From: Verrucomicrobiota bacterium
GTDB lineage: Bacteria > Verrucomicrobiota > Verrucomicrobiia > Opitutales > UBA953
DNA length: 40,248 nucleotides
Assembly: GCA_030831965.1 (NCBI GenBank)
Contig: JAURJZ010000036.1
Coordinates: 1-40,248, forward strand
Reading direction: 5' to 3'
The notes beneath the pieces were generated by a model, which searched no databases, was not told the DNA's origin, and saw only the letters and a list, made by a program, of their open reading frames with translations. Positions 1 to 10,396 of this stretch are shown in pieces (position 1 is the first letter of the stretch; each line of letters opens with the position of its first letter). Position numbers and translations under genes: made by a program.

Positions 1-601
1 CCTGGGTGTCGCCCTCGGGGGTCAGGTCGACGTGCAGCTCGGTGCAGGGGCCGCAGGGGCCGGTCTCGCCCATCATCCAGAAGTTGTCCTTCTTGTTGCC
101 GTTGACGATGTGGACGGCGGGGTCGAGGCCGACGGAGCGGAACTTGGCCGCCCACGCGTCCCAGGCCTCCTGGTCGAACTCGGCCGGGTCGCCCTTCGAC
201 TTGTCGGGCGCGTAGACGGTGGCGTAGAGGCGGCGGGGCGGGAACTTCCAGACCTCGGTGATGAGCTCCCAGGCCCAGTCGATGGCCTCCTGCTTGAAGT
301 AGTCCCCGAAGGACCAGTTCCCGAGCATCTCGAAGAAGGTGTGGTGGTAGGTATCGAGGCCGACGTCCTCGAGGTCGTTGTGCTTGCCGCCCGCGCGGAT
401 GCACTTCTGGGTGTCGGCCGCCCGGCCGGGCGCGTAGGGGCACTTGGCCTGGCCGAGGAAGATGGGCACGAACTGGTTCATCCCCGCGTTGGTGAACAGC
501 AGGTTGGGCGAGTCCGGCATGAGGCTGGAGCTCGGGACGATGCTGTGCTGCTTCGAGCGGAAGAACTCGAGGAAGGACTGGCGGATCTGGGCGGAGGTCA
601 T
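1..601 (-). CDS. alaS: Alanyl-tRNA synthetase, N-terminal part (3' end outside window)
   Basis: This is the first ~200 residues of a class II alanyl-tRNA synthetase, which charges tRNA-Ala in the cytoplasm. The translation begins [17 protein letters not shown] and carries the class II motif 1 region ([20 protein letters not shown]), followed by [14 protein letters not shown] and [18 protein letters not shown], all hallmark AlaRS catalytic-domain segments. The ATG at 601-599 fits the usual family N-terminus, so the start is well placed; no Shine-Dalgarno is visible and the leader reads CACCTTCTCA before ATG. The frame is open to the left window edge, so the rest of the catalytic, editing and C-Ala domains lie outside. 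It is divergent from the acyltransferase/ligase gene at 840. Identity is essentially certain from motif content. Confidence 0.97.
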   Translation of the reverse strand, partial: MTSAQIRQSFLEFFRSKQHSIVPSSSLMPDSPNLLFTNAGMNQFVPIFLGQAKCPYAPGRAADTQKCIRAGGKHNDLEDVGLDTYHHTFFEMLGNWSFGDYFKQEAIDWAWELITEVWKFPPRRLYATVYAPDKSKGDPAEFDQEAWDAWAAKFRSVGLDPAVHIVNGNKKDNFWMMGETGPCGPCTELHVDLTPEGDTQ

Positions 602-839
602 TGAGAAGGTGCGAGGAGCGAGGTGCGAGGCGCGGGGAGCGAGGGGGAGGGGCGGGCGAAGAACGAAGAACGAAAGGATGAGAGAAAAGGAGGAGGGCTT
701 GGGGGCCGGGGCTGCGAAAGGGACCGTCGGTGAGAAATAGGGGGGAGGGGAGGGGTAGGGAAAGGGGAAAAAGGGGTGCAGGGCGGCTGTTTTCCTCTGA
801 GGTTGCCCTTGGCTGACAGGAAGGGAGATTGGGGGTGGC
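602..839. other. Divergent intergenic region with G-run tract and GAGCGAGG repeats
   Basis: This 238-bp spacer separates the divergent alaS and acyltransferase/ligase genes and must hold both promoters. The plus strand is strongly purine-biased. At 605-650 there are degenerate GAGGAGCGAG-type repeats, also found at 7210-7260 and 12577-12594. At 740-776 there are six runs of three to six G within 37 nt, a pattern able to form G-quadruplexes on the coding strand of the plus gene. I see no convincing sigma-70 promoter; a TTGCCC at about 802 is a possible -35 for the plus gene. No small ORF with family features was found. Confidence 0.6.
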
Positions 840-3140
840 ATGCCGCTGATTCCCGCCCTCGGATTGCTCGCCGCCCTGGCGGTGTTCGCGGTCGTCGCCG
901 CGGCGATCTTCCTGGTCGCCTATGTTGTCCGGTTGGCCATCTCGCACCGTCAGATGGGCTGGTTCTACTGCGGGGTGCAGACGCTTTGCCTGCTCTTCGT
1001 CCGTTTCTTCTACCGGATCCGCGTGCAGGGGGTGGCGAATTTGCCGGACACCGGGGGCGTGCTGATTGTCTGCAACCATGTCTCGTACTTGGACCCCGTC
1101 CTGATCGGCACCTTCTCCCCGCGGCCGGTGCGCTTCCTGTCCTGGGACGGCTTTGAGCGGATGCCGGTGATGCGCCAGGTGATGCGGCTGATGGGGACGA
1201 TTCCGGTCGACGCCTCGCGGGCCAAGGACGCCGTGGCCAAGGCCGAGGAGGCCCTCCGACGGGGCGAGGTGGTCTGCATCTTCCCCGAGGGTAATGTGAC
1301 GCGCAACGGCGCCCTGCTCGAGATCCGCCGCGGCTTCGAGCTCATCGCCCGTCGCGCGGGCTGCCCCATCGTCCCCGCCTGGGTGGACGGCAAGTGGGGC
1401 TCGATCCTGAGCCTGAGCGAGGGGCGTCTCTTCTGGAAGAGGCCCCGCGGTTGGCGTCGGCCGGTCGGTGTCGCCTATGGCAAGCCCTTCGCCGCTGAGC
1501 AGGCCGCGGAGGCGCGGCTGCGCCTGCTGGAGGTCGGCTCCGAGCTCTTCGCGACCCGTCCCCAGCTCAGGGGGCACCTGGCCTCCGAGGTGGCGCGGGG
1601 CTTGGGGCTTAGGGCGGGGCGCGAGGTGCTGGTCGACCGGACGCAGGGGCGCCGGGCGGTGTCCGGCGCCATCCTCCTGGCCTTGGCCTGGCTCCTGGCC
1701 CGCCGCCTGGGGCGCTTGCCCGAGGAGCGGATCGGCATCGTTCTGCCCGCGGGCCTGGGCGCGGCGGTGGCGAACCTTGCGTGCGCCTTCGCGGACAAGG
1801 TACCGGTGAACCTCAACTTCACGGTTGGCCGGGCCGCCTCGGAGTCGTGCCTGCGTCGGGCGGGCGTGCGGACGATGATCACGGCGGAGGCCTTCCGGTC
1901 GAAGCTGGGCGAGCGTTTTGCGGATTTCCCCTGGACGGAGGATCGGATTGATGTCGCCGACGCCCTTAAGGCGCTGCCGAAGTGGAAGATCGCGCTGGTC
2001 GCGCTGGTGGCGCGCGTGACGCCCTCCGACCTGCTGCCCTGGGTGCTTGGCTTGCCCCGCGAGGGCGGCGAGCGCGAGGCCGGGCTGCTGTTCACGAGCG
2101 GGAGCTCGGGCGAGCCGAAGGGGGTGGCGCTGAGCCACGCGAACATCCTGGCCAACCTTTTCCAGATCGACGAGTCGGGCGCGGTGCCGCGGCGCGCGCG
2201 CCTGCTGTCGAGCCTGCCCGTCTTCCATTCCTTCGGCTTCACGGTGGGGGTGTGGTATGCGCTGTCGCGCGACACCACCCTGATCACCTTGCCCTCGCCG
2301 GTCGACACCGCCGGGAATGTCGCCGCCGTCCGCGAGGAGGCCGCGACGGTGACCGTGGGCACGCCGACTTTCCTGCGGCCTTGGCTCAGGAAGGCGAAGC
2401 CGGCCGACCTCGCCTCGCTCGAGTGGGCGGTGGCCGGGGCGGAGAAGGTGCCGGCCGACTTGGTGGCGGCATGGGGGCGCGAGCTGGAGACTCCCTTGCT
2501 CGAGGGCTATGGCACGACGGAGTCGAGCCCGGTGCTGGCGGTGAACATTCCCGATGTGTCGGACGGCAGCCAGACGTGGCGCGGCAACCGTATCGGCTCG
2601 GTGGGGCGCCCGGTCGTGGGTGTCGCCGTCCGTTTCCTCGACCCTGAGACGGGGGCGACGTTACCCGAAGGCAAGACCGGCCTTCTGCAGGTGCGCGGCG
2701 CCAATCTGTTCTCGGGTTACCTTGGCGACACCACCCGCACGGCCGAGGTGATGTCGGATGGCTGGTACACCACGGGTGACCTGGGTCGGCTGGACGAGGA
2801 GGGCTTCCTGCACCTGGAGGGACGTCTCTCCCGCTTCTCGAAGGTGGGCGGGGAGATGGTGCCCCATGGGGCGGTCGAGGACGCGATCCTGGGGTTGCTG
2901 GGCGGGGCGGGGGAGGGGGCTCGGCCCTTGGCGGTGGCGGGGCGCGCCGATGAGGCCAAGGGGGAGCAGCTGGTGGTGCTTCACGCCGTCGACCTCGAGC
3001 CTGAGCGCATCCGGGAGGGCTTGGTGGCGGCCGGCCTGCCGAACCTGTGGATTCCCAGGATTTTTGTCAGGGTGCCCGCCATCCCGGTTCTGGGCACGGG
3101 CAAGCTGGACTTGCGCGCCATCAAGCACCTGGCGTCCTGA
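840..3140 (+). CDS. aas: Bifunctional acyl-glycerophosphate acyltransferase / acyl-ACP ligase (Aas-like)
   Basis: A 766-residue fusion in the domain order of Aas. Residues 10-30 form a membrane segment. A PlsC-type acyltransferase follows, with the HX4D motif (His80, Asp85 in NHVSYLD) and FPEGNVTR at 148-155. From about 270 onward it is an AMP-forming ligase: phosphate-binding loop [13 protein letters not shown] (about 416-428), YGTTESS at 557-563, [11 protein letters not shown] from 646, and a C-terminal GTGKLDL lysine region. Such proteins re-acylate lysophospholipids at the inner membrane using fatty acids activated on ACP. The ATG at 840 follows the purine-rich stretch GATTGGGGGTGGC. The gene precedes glgP by 83 bp, so co-transcription is possible. 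It could instead act mainly as an acyl-CoA/ACP synthetase with a PlsC domain; the fusion itself is clear. Confidence 0.9.
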   Translation: MPLIPALGLLAALAVFAVVAAAIFLVAYVVRLAISHRQMGWFYCGVQTLCLLFVRFFYRIRVQGVANLPDTGGVLIVCNHVSYLDPVLIGTFSPRPVRFLSWDGFERMPVMRQVMRLMGTIPVDASRAKDAVAKAEEALRRGEVVCIFPEGNVTRNGALLEIRRGFELIARRAGCPIVPAWVDGKWGSILSLSEGRLFWKRPRGWRRPVGVAYGKPFAAEQAAEARLRLLEVGSELFATRPQLRGHLASEVARGLGLRAGREVLVDRTQGRRAVSGAILLALAWLLARRLGRLPEERIGIVLPAGLGAAVANLACAFADKVPVNLNFTVGRAASESCLRRAGVRTMITAEAFRSKLGERFADFPWTEDRIDVADALKALPKWKIALVALVARVTPSDLLPWVLGLPREGGEREAGLLFTSGSSGEPKGVALSHANILANLFQIDESGAVPRRARLLSSLPVFHSFGFTVGVWYALSRDTTLITLPSPVDTAGNVAAVREEAATVTVGTPTFLRPWLRKAKPADLASLEWAVAGAEKVPADLVAAWGRELETPLLEGYGTTESSPVLAVNIPDVSDGSQTWRGNRIGSVGRPVVGVAVRFLDPETGATLPEGKTGLLQVRGANLFSGYLGDTTRTAEVMSDGWYTTGDLGRLDEEGFLHLEGRLSRFSKVGGEMVPHGAVEDAILGLLGGAGEGARPLAVAGRADEAKGEQLVVLHAVDLEPERIREGLVAAGLPNLWIPRIFVRVPAIPVLGTGKLDLRAIKHLAS

Positions 3141-3210
3141 AAAGCGACAAATCGCCGGGCGTGAGCTGACGTTTGGGCAACGCGGGGGATTTGGCTCGCA
3201 TGGTGCTTTC

Positions 3211-3216
3211 GGGAGG
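3211..3216 (+). promoter_or_regulatory. Shine-Dalgarno that fixes the glgP start
   Basis: GGGAGG lies 7 nt before the ATG at 3224. In-frame upstream alternatives exist (TTG at 3173, ATG at 3200) but neither has a comparable site. This clear Shine-Dalgarno is unusual for the window, where most starts follow pyrimidine tracts. Confidence 0.7.
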
Positions 3217-3223
3217 CGGCAAA

Positions 3224-5803
3224 ATGTCCGCAACCATGGCCAAAACCGCCAAGAAGTCCCCCCAGTCGAAGAAGGCCGCCAGGCCCAAGGGGCGTGTGGC
3301 CAAGGGCGCGCCGCGGGCCAAGAAGGTCGCGGTGAACCTGAAGGTTGGCACGGACTTCGCGGTCGAATGCCACAACTGCGACCCGGCCTCGTTCAAGGCC
3401 GACATCCTCCGTCACCTCACCTACACCCTGGCGCGCGACACCACGACGGCCATCCGGATGGACTGGTGGCTGGCGACCTGCTTCGCCCTGCGCGACCGGG
3501 TGCTGGAGCGCTTCCTCAGGACGCAGGGGCGCCACGCCTCGGGCAATGTCCGGCGCGTCCACTATCTCTCGCTCGAGTACCTGATGGGCCGGCTGCTCCG
3601 GAACAACCTGAGCAACCTGGGCATGCTGGAGTCGGCCCGCGCGGCGTTGTCCGAGCTGGGCAAGGACCTCGACGATGTGTGCGAGGAGGAGAACGACATG
3701 GGTCTGGGCAACGGCGGCCTCGGCCGCCTGGCAGCCTGCTTCCTAGACTCGCTCGCCACGATGGACCTGCCGGCGATCGGCTACGGCATCCACTACGAGT
3801 TCGGCCTGTTCCGGCAGACATTTGTCGACGGGCGCCAGGTGGAGGAGGCGGACAACTGGCTGGGGCGTGGCACGCCCTGGAAGATCCGCCGTCCCGAGTA
3901 CCAGGCCCGCGTGCCCCTCTACGGTCGGGTGGTCGACGGCGTGGACGACCGGGGCAACTACGCGCCCCAGCTTGTCGAGACGCAGGACCTGCTGGGGATT
4001 CCCTGGGACATCCCGATCGTGGGCGCGGGCGGGTTGACGGTGAACTTCCTCCGCCTCTGGGAGTCGAAGGCCACCACGGAGTTCGACTTCCGGGCCTTCG
4101 ACCAGGGCGACTATGTCGACGCCGTCCGCTCGCGCATCGCGGGCGAGACCGTGTCGAAGGTGCTCTATCCCAACGACAGCAAGGCCGCGGGCAAGGAGCT
4201 GCGCCTCGTCCAGCAAATCTTCTTCGTCTCCTGCTCGCTGCAGGACATCCTCCGCCGCCACCGCCGCCGCAACCCCGGCTGGGCCAACCTGGCGGACAAG
4301 GCCGTGGTGCAGCTGAACGACACCCACCCCGCCATCGCCGTGGCCGAGCTGATGCGCCTGCTGGTCGACGTCCATCGCCTGCCCTGGGACGACGCCTGGT
4401 CGCAGGTCACGCGCATCTTCAACTACACCAACCACACCCTGCTGCCCGAGGCCCTCGAGACCTGGGGCGTGGACCTGCTCGAGCGCGTGGTGCCCCGCCA
4501 CCTGCAGATCATCTACGAGATCAACCGCCGCTTCCTCGAGGAGGTCGAGGCCCGCTGGCCGGGCGACGGTGCCCGCCAGGCCGAGCTCTCGCTCATCGGC
4601 GAGGGCCCGCACCGGCACGTCCGCATGGCCCACCTCGCCATCGTCGGCTCCGCGAAGGTCAACGGCGTGGCCGCCCTCCACACCCGCCTGCTCAAGGCGA
4701 ACCTGCTGAGGGGCTTCGACGAGCTCTCGCCGGGGAAGATCGTCAACATGACCAACGGCATCACGCCGCGCCGCTGGCTGCGGGCGTGCAATCCCGGCCT
4801 CTCGGCGCTCTGCGACGAGGTGGCGGGCCCGGGCTGGGACAAGGACCTGTCGCGCCTGCGCGCGCTCGAGAAGGTGGCGGACGACCGCCGGTTCCAGGAC
4901 CGGTTCCTCGCGGTGAAGCGGGACAACAAGCTGCGCCTCGCCGAGGTCATCCGCGAGGTCGCGGGCGTGGGGGTCGACCCCGACTCGCTGTTCGACGTGC
5001 AGATCAAGCGCCTGCACGAGTACAAGCGCCAGCATCTCAACCTGCTCCACATCCTCGCGCTCTACCGCAGGCTCCTCAACGACCCCAGGGCCGACATCAC
5101 GCCGCGGACCTTCGTCTTCGGCGCCAAGGCCGCCCCGGGCTACGCGATGGCCAAGCACATCATCCACGCCATCAACCGCGTGGGGGCGGTGATCAACGCC
5201 GATCCCCGCGTGCGCGGCCGGCTCAAGGTCGTCTTCCTTCCCGACTACCGCGTGACCCTCGCGGAGCGCATCATCCCCGCGGCGGACCTTTCGGAGCAGA
5301 TCTCGACCGCGGGCAAGGAGGCCTCGGGCACGGGCAACATGAAGCTGGCCCTCAACGGGGCGCTGACCATCGGCACGCTCGACGGGGCGAACGTCGAGAT
5401 CCTCGAGGAGGTCGGCGCGGACAACATCTTCATCTTCGGCCTGACGGTCGAGGAGGTCGCCGAGCTGAAGTCGCGCGGCTACGACCCGCGCGCGGTGGCC
5501 GACGCGGACGAGGAGCTGCGGGCGGTTCTCGACTGGCTGCTCTCCGACCATTTCACGCCGGGCGAACCGGGGGCGCTGGCCCCGGTGGTGCAGGGCTTGC
5601 TCGACGGCGGCGACCCTTACCTTGTGTTGGCCGACTTCCGCGCCTACGCGGATGCCCAGGACCGGGCGGGCGCGGCCTTCCGCGACCGGCGCAGGTGGGC
5701 GCGCATGGCCATCCTCAACACGGCCCGCATGGGCAAATTCTCGTCCGACCGGACCATCGGGGAGTATGCCCGGGTGATCTGGGGAGTGGAGGCTGTGAGG
5801 TAG
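3224..5803 (+). CDS. glgP: Glycogen/starch/maltodextrin phosphorylase (GT35)
   Basis: An 859-residue alpha-glucan phosphorylase that releases glucose 1-phosphate from storage glucan in the cytoplasm. The chain is co-linear with GlgP/MalP, with [36 protein letters not shown] and, near the C-terminus, [20 protein letters not shown], in which Lys707 is the expected pyridoxal-phosphate lysine. An odd feature is the first ~40 residues, rich in Lys, Ala and Pro (for example [19 protein letters not shown]), resembling a histone H1-type tail; the phosphorylase core starts after it. The start was chosen for the GGGAGG site; starting at 3173 would add 17 residues. It follows the acyltransferase/ligase gene on the same strand and is convergent with prfB. 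Function is secure; the role of the basic tail is unknown. Confidence 0.95.
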   Translation: MSATMAKTAKKSPQSKKAARPKGRVAKGAPRAKKVAVNLKVGTDFAVECHNCDPASFKADILRHLTYTLARDTTTAIRMDWWLATCFALRDRVLERFLRTQGRHASGNVRRVHYLSLEYLMGRLLRNNLSNLGMLESARAALSELGKDLDDVCEEENDMGLGNGGLGRLAACFLDSLATMDLPAIGYGIHYEFGLFRQTFVDGRQVEEADNWLGRGTPWKIRRPEYQARVPLYGRVVDGVDDRGNYAPQLVETQDLLGIPWDIPIVGAGGLTVNFLRLWESKATTEFDFRAFDQGDYVDAVRSRIAGETVSKVLYPNDSKAAGKELRLVQQIFFVSCSLQDILRRHRRRNPGWANLADKAVVQLNDTHPAIAVAELMRLLVDVHRLPWDDAWSQVTRIFNYTNHTLLPEALETWGVDLLERVVPRHLQIIYEINRRFLEEVEARWPGDGARQAELSLIGEGPHRHVRMAHLAIVGSAKVNGVAALHTRLLKANLLRGFDELSPGKIVNMTNGITPRRWLRACNPGLSALCDEVAGPGWDKDLSRLRALEKVADDRRFQDRFLAVKRDNKLRLAEVIREVAGVGVDPDSLFDVQIKRLHEYKRQHLNLLHILALYRRLLNDPRADITPRTFVFGAKAAPGYAMAKHIIHAINRVGAVINADPRVRGRLKVVFLPDYRVTLAERIIPAADLSEQISTAGKEASGTGNMKLALNGALTIGTLDGANVEILEEVGADNIFIFGLTVEEVAELKSRGYDPRAVADADEELRAVLDWLLSDHFTPGEPGALAPVVQGLLDGGDPYLVLADFRAYADAQDRAGAAFRDRRRWARMAILNTARMGKFSSDRTIGEYARVIWGVEAVR

Positions 5804-6019
5804 GCAGGGGCTCAGGGGCACAGGGGCTCGGTAGCACAGGGGCACGGGAGGTAGGGTGGTTTCTCCGAAACCGCCATCAGGTCCTTGGTGAACGCCTCGG
5901 GTAGGGCCACATCGTCCTGAGCCGCCCCCTCAGGCAACGCATCGGTTTGTATCACCGGTCAGCCGCAAGCGATCACCTGCATTTCCCCGTGCCCCTGTGC
6001 CGCCGTGTAGCTGTGCCCC
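5804..6019. repeat. Intergenic inverted-repeat element, copy 1 (GGGGCACAGGGGC family)
   Basis: This spacer lies between the convergent glgP and prfB genes. It starts with GGGGCACAGGGGC at 5815-5827, followed by CTCGGTAG; the 20-mer 5815-5834 matches 12528-12547 at 19 of 20 positions. The right side holds CCCCGTGCCCCTGTGC at 5985-6000, identical to 12663-12678. Bases 5817-5827 and 5991-6001 form a perfect 11-bp inverted repeat enclosing about 163 bp. A small hairpin (GGTTTC-TCC-GAAACC) lies at 5858-5872. It may act as a bidirectional terminator or be a non-coding repeat family; no ORF of note lies inside. Confidence 0.6.
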
Positions 6020-7162
6020 TCAATCCTCAATCTTGATATCCTTGTTGCGCGTGCGGGGGCCCCCGGCGCGCAGCCAGGCGTTGATGAAGGCGTCGAGGTC
6101 GCCGTCCATGACGGCCTGGATGTTGCCGGTCTGGACGCCGGTGCGGAGGTCCTTGACCATCTGGTAGGGCTGGAAGACGTAGGAGCGGATCTGGTTGCCC
6201 CAGCCGATGTCGCCCTTCTCCCCGTAGAAGCGCTCCATCTCGGCGCGCTTGTCGTCGAGGGTCTTCTCGTAGATGCGGGCGGGGAGGATGTTCATGGCGA
6301 GCTCGCGGTTCTTGTGCTGGGAGCGCTCGCGCTGGCAGGCGACGACGATGCCGGTGGGGAGGTGGGTGAGGCGGACGGCCGATTCGGTCTTGTTGACGTG
6401 CTGGCCGCCCTTGCCGGAGGAGCGGTAGACGTCGACCCGGAGGTCGGCCTCGTTGACCTGGACGTCCACGTCGTCGTCGATCTCCGCCACGACGTCGACC
6501 GAGGCGCAGGAGGTGTGGCGCCGGTCGTTGGCGTCGAAGGGCGAGATGCGGACGAGGCGGTGGACGCCGCGCTCGGCCTTGGCGTAGCCGTAGGCGTTGG
6601 GTCCCTCGATGCGGAGGGTGGCGGAGGAGATGCCGGCGCCCTCGCCCTCGGAGACCTCCTCGACCTCGACCTTGTAGCCGCGGCGCTCGGCCCAGCGGCT
6701 GTACATCCGGAAGAGCATGTCGGCCCAGTCGTTGGACTCGGTGCCGCCGGCGCCGGCCTTGACGGTGAGGAGGGCGTTGGACTTGTCGTGCGGGCCGGAG
6801 AGGAAGGAGGCGATCTCGAGGTCGGCCACCTCGGCGACGAGGGCGGTGGCGAGCTCGCCCAGCTCCCTGACCTCGGCCTCGGCCCCCTCGGGGGTCTCGG
6901 CGACGAGCTCGGCCAGGGTCTTGGCGTCCTCGATCTTGCGCCGGAAGGCGGCCTGGGGGTTGGCGATGTTCTTCAGCTGGTTGGACTCCTGGATGACCTT
7001 CTGGGCCGCCTGCTGGCTGTCCCAGAAGCCCTGCTCGGCCATCTTGCCCTCGAGCTCGGCGATGCGGGCCTGCTTGCCCGGGACGTCGAGGAACTTCCAG
7101 AGGTGGCCGGCGCGGCGCTCGGCCTCCTCAAGGGCGGCTCGGGTCTCGGGCGGGATGTACAT
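6020..7162 (-). CDS. prfB: Peptide chain release factor 2
   Basis: A 380-residue class I release factor that recognises UGA and UAA stop codons on the ribosome. The GGQ hydrolysis motif is in [17 protein letters not shown], and SPF in [15 protein letters not shown] is the RF2-type codon-recognition tripeptide (RF1 would carry PxT). The N-terminal domain runs [19 protein letters not shown] and continues in one frame through [18 protein letters not shown]. The codons there read TTC CTC GAC with no internal TGA, so the programmed +1 frameshift known from many prfB genes is absent. The leader before the ATG at 7162 is ACCCTCCC, without a Shine-Dalgarno. It lies downstream of the cupin gene on the same strand. 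Confidence 0.97.
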   Translation of the reverse strand: MYIPPETRAALEEAERRAGHLWKFLDVPGKQARIAELEGKMAEQGFWDSQQAAQKVIQESNQLKNIANPQAAFRRKIEDAKTLAELVAETPEGAEAEVRELGELATALVAEVADLEIASFLSGPHDKSNALLTVKAGAGGTESNDWADMLFRMYSRWAERRGYKVEVEEVSEGEGAGISSATLRIEGPNAYGYAKAERGVHRLVRISPFDANDRRHTSCASVDVVAEIDDDVDVQVNEADLRVDVYRSSGKGGQHVNKTESAVRLTHLPTGIVVACQRERSQHKNRELAMNILPARIYEKTLDDKRAEMERFYGEKGDIGWGNQIRSYVFQPYQMVKDLRTGVQTGNIQAVMDGDLDAFINAWLRAGGPRTRNKDIKIED

Positions 7163-7322
7163 GGGAGGGTTTAGTGGAAGGAGCGGTGGCGGGGTAGGCG
7201 AGGATGGAAATTTTGGGGAGGAGCGGGGAGCGAGGGGCGGGGAGCGGGGAGCGAGGGGCGCAGGGTGGAGCGCTAGGCGCGCTCCCCGCTCCCCGCGCCT
7301 TCGGGGCTGATTCCAGCCGAAC
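7163..7322. repeat. GGAGCGAGG repeat tract with 17-bp stem-loop
   Basis: This spacer separates prfB from the cupin gene upstream of it (both minus). It contains tandem-like GGGGAGCGAGGGGC units at about 7215-7260. Bases 7237-7253 are the exact reverse complement of 7280-7296 (core GGGGAGCGGGGAGCG), giving a 17-bp stem with a 26-nt loop. A second small hairpin (CGGGGCTGATTCCAGCCG) sits at 7302-7319, just after the cupin stop. Neither has a T-tract typical of an intrinsic terminator. The prfB promoter is probably here; CACTAAACC just upstream of the start could hold a -10. Confidence 0.55.
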
Positions 7323-7721
7323 TTAGCCCCGGATCGACTTCCAAGGTTCCTGCTGGCTGACGTCCACGAGGCCGGGGCCCTTGCAGGAGCCGGGTGAGAG
7401 GATGGCGAGGATGCGGGCGGGAGTGGAGCCGACGTTGAAGGTGGCGTGGACCATGCCCATGGGGATGTGGGCGAGGTCGCCGGCCTCCAGGACCTTGCGC
7501 TCGCGGTCGACCCATTGCTCGATGCGGCCGGCGAGGACGTAGATGCACTCCTCGAACTCGGGATGGGTGTGGAAGCCGTGGCCTTGGCCGACGGCGAACT
7601 CGGCCTCGATGACGGCGAGGTCCTTGGCCTCGGTCTGGCCGGGTCGGCAGAGCCAGCGGTTGACGCGGTCCTCGAAAGGCTCGCGGATGGCCTCGGCGGC
7701 CTTGACGAATCGGGTGGGCAT
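7323..7721 (-). CDS. Small single-domain cupin protein
   Basis: A 132-residue cytosolic protein with both cupin motifs. Motif 1 is [21 protein letters not shown] (His-x-His and Glu metal ligands) and motif 2 is [16 protein letters not shown] with a third His. These four residues normally bind one divalent metal in a beta-barrel. The substrate cannot be told from sequence; small stand-alone cupins include isomerases, dioxygenases and sugar- or metabolite-binding proteins. The ATG at 7721 follows CCCACTCCC and starts [20 protein letters not shown]. It is divergent from the M16 peptidase (119 bp apart) and upstream of prfB; nothing in the neighbours fixes its job. Confidence 0.85.
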   Translation of the reverse strand: MPTRFVKAAEAIREPFEDRVNRWLCRPGQTEAKDLAVIEAEFAVGQGHGFHTHPEFEECIYVLAGRIEQWVDRERKVLEAGDLAHIPMGMVHATFNVGSTPARILAILSPGSCKGPGLVDVSQQEPWKSIRG

Positions 7722-7805
7722 GGGAGTGGGTACGGGAGGGGAATAGGGGAATGCGCGGATGGGGGAAAGCGGGAAAGGGGTTGGGCGCGAAGCCTGGATG
7801 AGGCC

Positions 7806-7833
7806 TTGCCCCTGCCTGAAGGCCGGGCAATCT
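7806..7833 (+). promoter_or_regulatory. Possible promoter of the M16 peptidase gene
   Basis: TTGCCC at 7806-7811 and CAATCT at 7828-7833 are 16 bp apart and end 7 nt before the ATG at 7841. The match to the sigma-70 consensus is partial and the implied leader is almost absent. This is a by-eye guess. Confidence 0.25.
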
Positions 7834-7840
7834 CCCCGGC

Positions 7841-10396
7841 ATGTCGTCCCTTTTGGAAGGTCTCACCCTGGAGCAGGTGGCGGGAACCGTCCCGGTCCGG
7901 CGCACGCTGGACAACGGGGTGGAGGTGGTCGTGGTCGAGCGCCCCGGCTGCGGCCTGATGTCGGCCCAGGTCTGGGTGCGCACGGGCAGCCTGCACGAGG
8001 GGCCCCGGCTGGGCGCAGGGGTGTCGCATTACCTGGAGCACATGGTGTTCAAGGGGACGGAGCGGATGACAGGTCGGCAGCTGACCGACCGGGTGCACGA
8101 GATGGGGGCGACGGCGAACGCCTACACGACCCTCGACCGGACGGTCTACCACATCGACGGCCCGGAGGAGGGTTTGGACGGTGCGCTCGAGGCGTTGTCG
8201 GAGCAGGTGCTGGCCCCGCAGCTCCTGGATGCGGATGCCCGGACGGAGCGCGAGGTCATCCTGCGCGAGATCGACATGTGCGCGGACGACCATGACGGGG
8301 TGCTGGCCGAGGCCGCGCTCGCCGAGGCGTTCCGGAGCCACCCGCTGCGCCATCCGGTGATCGGGCACCGGGGGTCGTTCGCCGCGCTGACCCCGGACGA
8401 TCTGCGCGCCTACCATGCCGCAAGGTACACCCCGGACAACCTGGTGGTCGCCGTGGCGGGGTCGGTGCCGGCCGAGCAGGCGATGGCCTCGGTGGAGCGT
8501 TGGTTCGGCCGCTTTGGACGTCGCTCCGCCGAGACCCGCCTCAACGCGGCCGAGCCTCCGGGCGCCGAGCCGAGGGTGCTGCGCCTGACCCGCGACGTGT
8601 CCACGGCCCGCGGGGTGGTGCTATGGCGCACGCCCGGCATCCTGTCGCCGGACTCCCTTCCGCTCGACATCGCCGGCGGCATCCTTGGCGCCGGTCGCAG
8701 CTCCCGCCTTTGGCGCGAGCTGCGGGAGCGCCGCAAGCTCGTGCACGCCGTCTCGGCGAGCACCTGGGGCGTGGAGGATGCCGGCCTGATGTGGGTGGGT
8801 TGGAGCGGCGACGCCAACACCGACGCCGAGGCGGTCGAGTCGGCCATCCTCGGGGTGGTGGGCGATTTCCTGAAGTCGGGCCCCACCGAGGCCGAGCTGG
8901 CGAAGGCCCGGCGCCAGGCGGTGGTCGGCATGGTCAACGGCTCGAGGACGGTCCACGGTGCCGCCTCGCGCGCGGGCTACGCGCTGGCGATCGCGCGTGA
9001 CGAGCTGCAGCCGCTCGCCACGGCGCGCCAGCTGGCGAGCCTGGGCGCGGACGCGGTCCGCGACGCCGCGAGGCGCGCCCTGGTCGATCCGTCCCGCACG
9101 GCCGCCGCGATGCGCGCGAAGCCCGAGGAGGCGAGGTCGGCCGGGGCGCGGCGGCTGGCGCCGGCGGGCGACTTCGAGGTGAGGGTGCTGCCGAACGGGG
9201 TGCGCGTGCTGCTGCAGCAGGACGACGCGCTGCCCAAGGTGTCGGTGGGGATGGCCTGCGCCGGAGGCCTGGCGCTCGAGGCGCCCGGGCGCGCCGGGTC
9301 GGCCGTCCTGCTCGCGACCTTGCTGGCGCGCGACACGGCGCGCCGCTCGCGCGCGGAGGTGTCGGAGCTGGTCGACCGTCTCGGCCTGACGTTCCGTCCC
9401 TCCTCCTCCGGCTTCTCCCTTGGTCTCTGGGGCGAGGGCCTGTCGAGCGACTTCGCGGCCCTGGCCGAGCTGGTGGCGGACGGCATGCTGGGCCCGAGGC
9501 TCGACCCGGACACCTTCGCGCGCGAGCGCGCGGCGCAGGCGGATGCCTGCCGCGAGGATTTGGACGAGGTGGTGGAGCTGGGACGGCAGCGTTTGCTCAA
9601 GGCGTTCTTCGGCGACCACCCCCTGGGACGTCCCTTGGCCGGCACGGCGGAGTCGGTCGAATCCATCCAGCTCGACGAGCTGTCGGCGATGCACCGGGCG
9701 ATGCTCCGGTCGGGAAACCTCGTCGTGGGCTTCGCCGGCCAGCTGGACCGGCCCGCCATCGAGGCCTTCGTGGCGGAGCGCCTGGCAACCCTGCCGGCGG
9801 CCGCGAGGTCGGTGACGGCGATCGCCCCCGCCCCGACGCGTCCGGCCGGCGCGCTGTCGGAGACGGTCGACCGCGAGCAGGCCATCGTGCTCCTCGGTTT
9901 CCCCCATTGCGGCTTCGCCCATCCACGGATCGCGGAGGCGAACGTGACGGAGGAGTTGCTGAGCGGGATGGCGAGCGGCCTCTTTCGCCGGGTGCGCGAG
10001 GAGAAGGGCCTGGCCTATTTCGTGGGCGCCTCGCGGGTCGAGCTGGCGGACCAGGGGATGTTCTACCTCTATGGCGGCACGCACGCCGGGGCGGCGGCGA
10101 CGGTCGAGGCGGAGATGCGGGCGGAGCTGGCGCGGCTGGCGGAGGGGCGGTTCGAGGCGGGCGAGGTGGAGTCGGCCAAGCGCCGGCTGCGCGTCGCGAG
10201 GCGCGAGGCGCGCCAATCGTCGATGTCGCGCCTGGGCGGGGCGCTGTTCAGGGAGATCTCCGGCCTAGGCGCCAACTACGAGGAGCGCTGGGAGGCCATG
10301 CTCGCCGCGGTGGACGAGGCCGCGGTGGCGGGATTTGCGCGCGACCACCTGAGGGCGGAGGCCGCCCAGGCGGTCACGCTTTTGCCGAAGGGCTGA
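7841..10396 (+). CDS. M16 family zinc peptidase with fused active and inactive halves
   Basis: An 851-residue insulinase-type (pitrilysin family) peptidase. The N-terminal half has the inverted zinc motif HxxEH (His63, Glu66, His67 in SHYLEHMVF) and the third ligand region at Glu143 ([11 protein letters not shown]). The second half restarts at about residue 445 ([16 protein letters not shown]) with the same fold but no HxxEH, as in fused M16 enzymes whose C-terminal half only closes the chamber. No signal peptide is visible, so it is probably cytosolic, although relatives can be periplasmic. It degrades peptides or processes small proteins; the substrate is not predictable. The last 23 nt overlap tail-to-tail with the MFS transporter gene. 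Confidence 0.93.
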   Translation: MSSLLEGLTLEQVAGTVPVRRTLDNGVEVVVVERPGCGLMSAQVWVRTGSLHEGPRLGAGVSHYLEHMVFKGTERMTGRQLTDRVHEMGATANAYTTLDRTVYHIDGPEEGLDGALEALSEQVLAPQLLDADARTEREVILREIDMCADDHDGVLAEAALAEAFRSHPLRHPVIGHRGSFAALTPDDLRAYHAARYTPDNLVVAVAGSVPAEQAMASVERWFGRFGRRSAETRLNAAEPPGAEPRVLRLTRDVSTARGVVLWRTPGILSPDSLPLDIAGGILGAGRSSRLWRELRERRKLVHAVSASTWGVEDAGLMWVGWSGDANTDAEAVESAILGVVGDFLKSGPTEAELAKARRQAVVGMVNGSRTVHGAASRAGYALAIARDELQPLATARQLASLGADAVRDAARRALVDPSRTAAAMRAKPEEARSAGARRLAPAGDFEVRVLPNGVRVLLQQDDALPKVSVGMACAGGLALEAPGRAGSAVLLATLLARDTARRSRAEVSELVDRLGLTFRPSSSGFSLGLWGEGLSSDFAALAELVADGMLGPRLDPDTFARERAAQADACREDLDEVVELGRQRLLKAFFGDHPLGRPLAGTAESVESIQLDELSAMHRAMLRSGNLVVGFAGQLDRPAIEAFVAERLATLPAAARSVTAIAPAPTRPAGALSETVDREQAIVLLGFPHCGFAHPRIAEANVTEELLSGMASGLFRRVREEKGLAYFVGASRVELADQGMFYLYGGTHAGAAATVEAEMRAELARLAEGRFEAGEVESAKRRLRVARREARQSSMSRLGGALFREISGLGANYEERWEAMLAAVDEAAVAGFARDHLRAEAAQAVTLLPKG

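Noticed and set aside
605-660. Possible CRISPR-like or tandem repeat at GAGCGAGG units
   Set aside because: Units are short and irregular with no constant spacer length; no cas genes are present.
3743-5845. 700-codon minus-strand frame antisense to glgP
   Set aside because: Typical high-GC mirror frame (Val/Ala/Asp/Arg-rich), no recognisable domain.
2758-5904. 1048-codon plus-strand open frame across glgP
   Set aside because: It is a +1 shadow of the aas-like and glgP genes; composition is Arg/Pro/Gly-rich without any family motif, and glgP motifs lie in the other frame.
5804-6019. Insertion sequence remnant
   Set aside because: Inverted repeats exist, but there is no transposase fragment and no clear target duplication; described only as a non-coding repeat element.
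6020-8416. 798-codon minus-strand open frame running past prfB
   Set aside because: Only the part up to 7162 is prfB; upstream the translation is Arg/Pro/Ser-rich and runs antisense to the M16 gene and through repeats.
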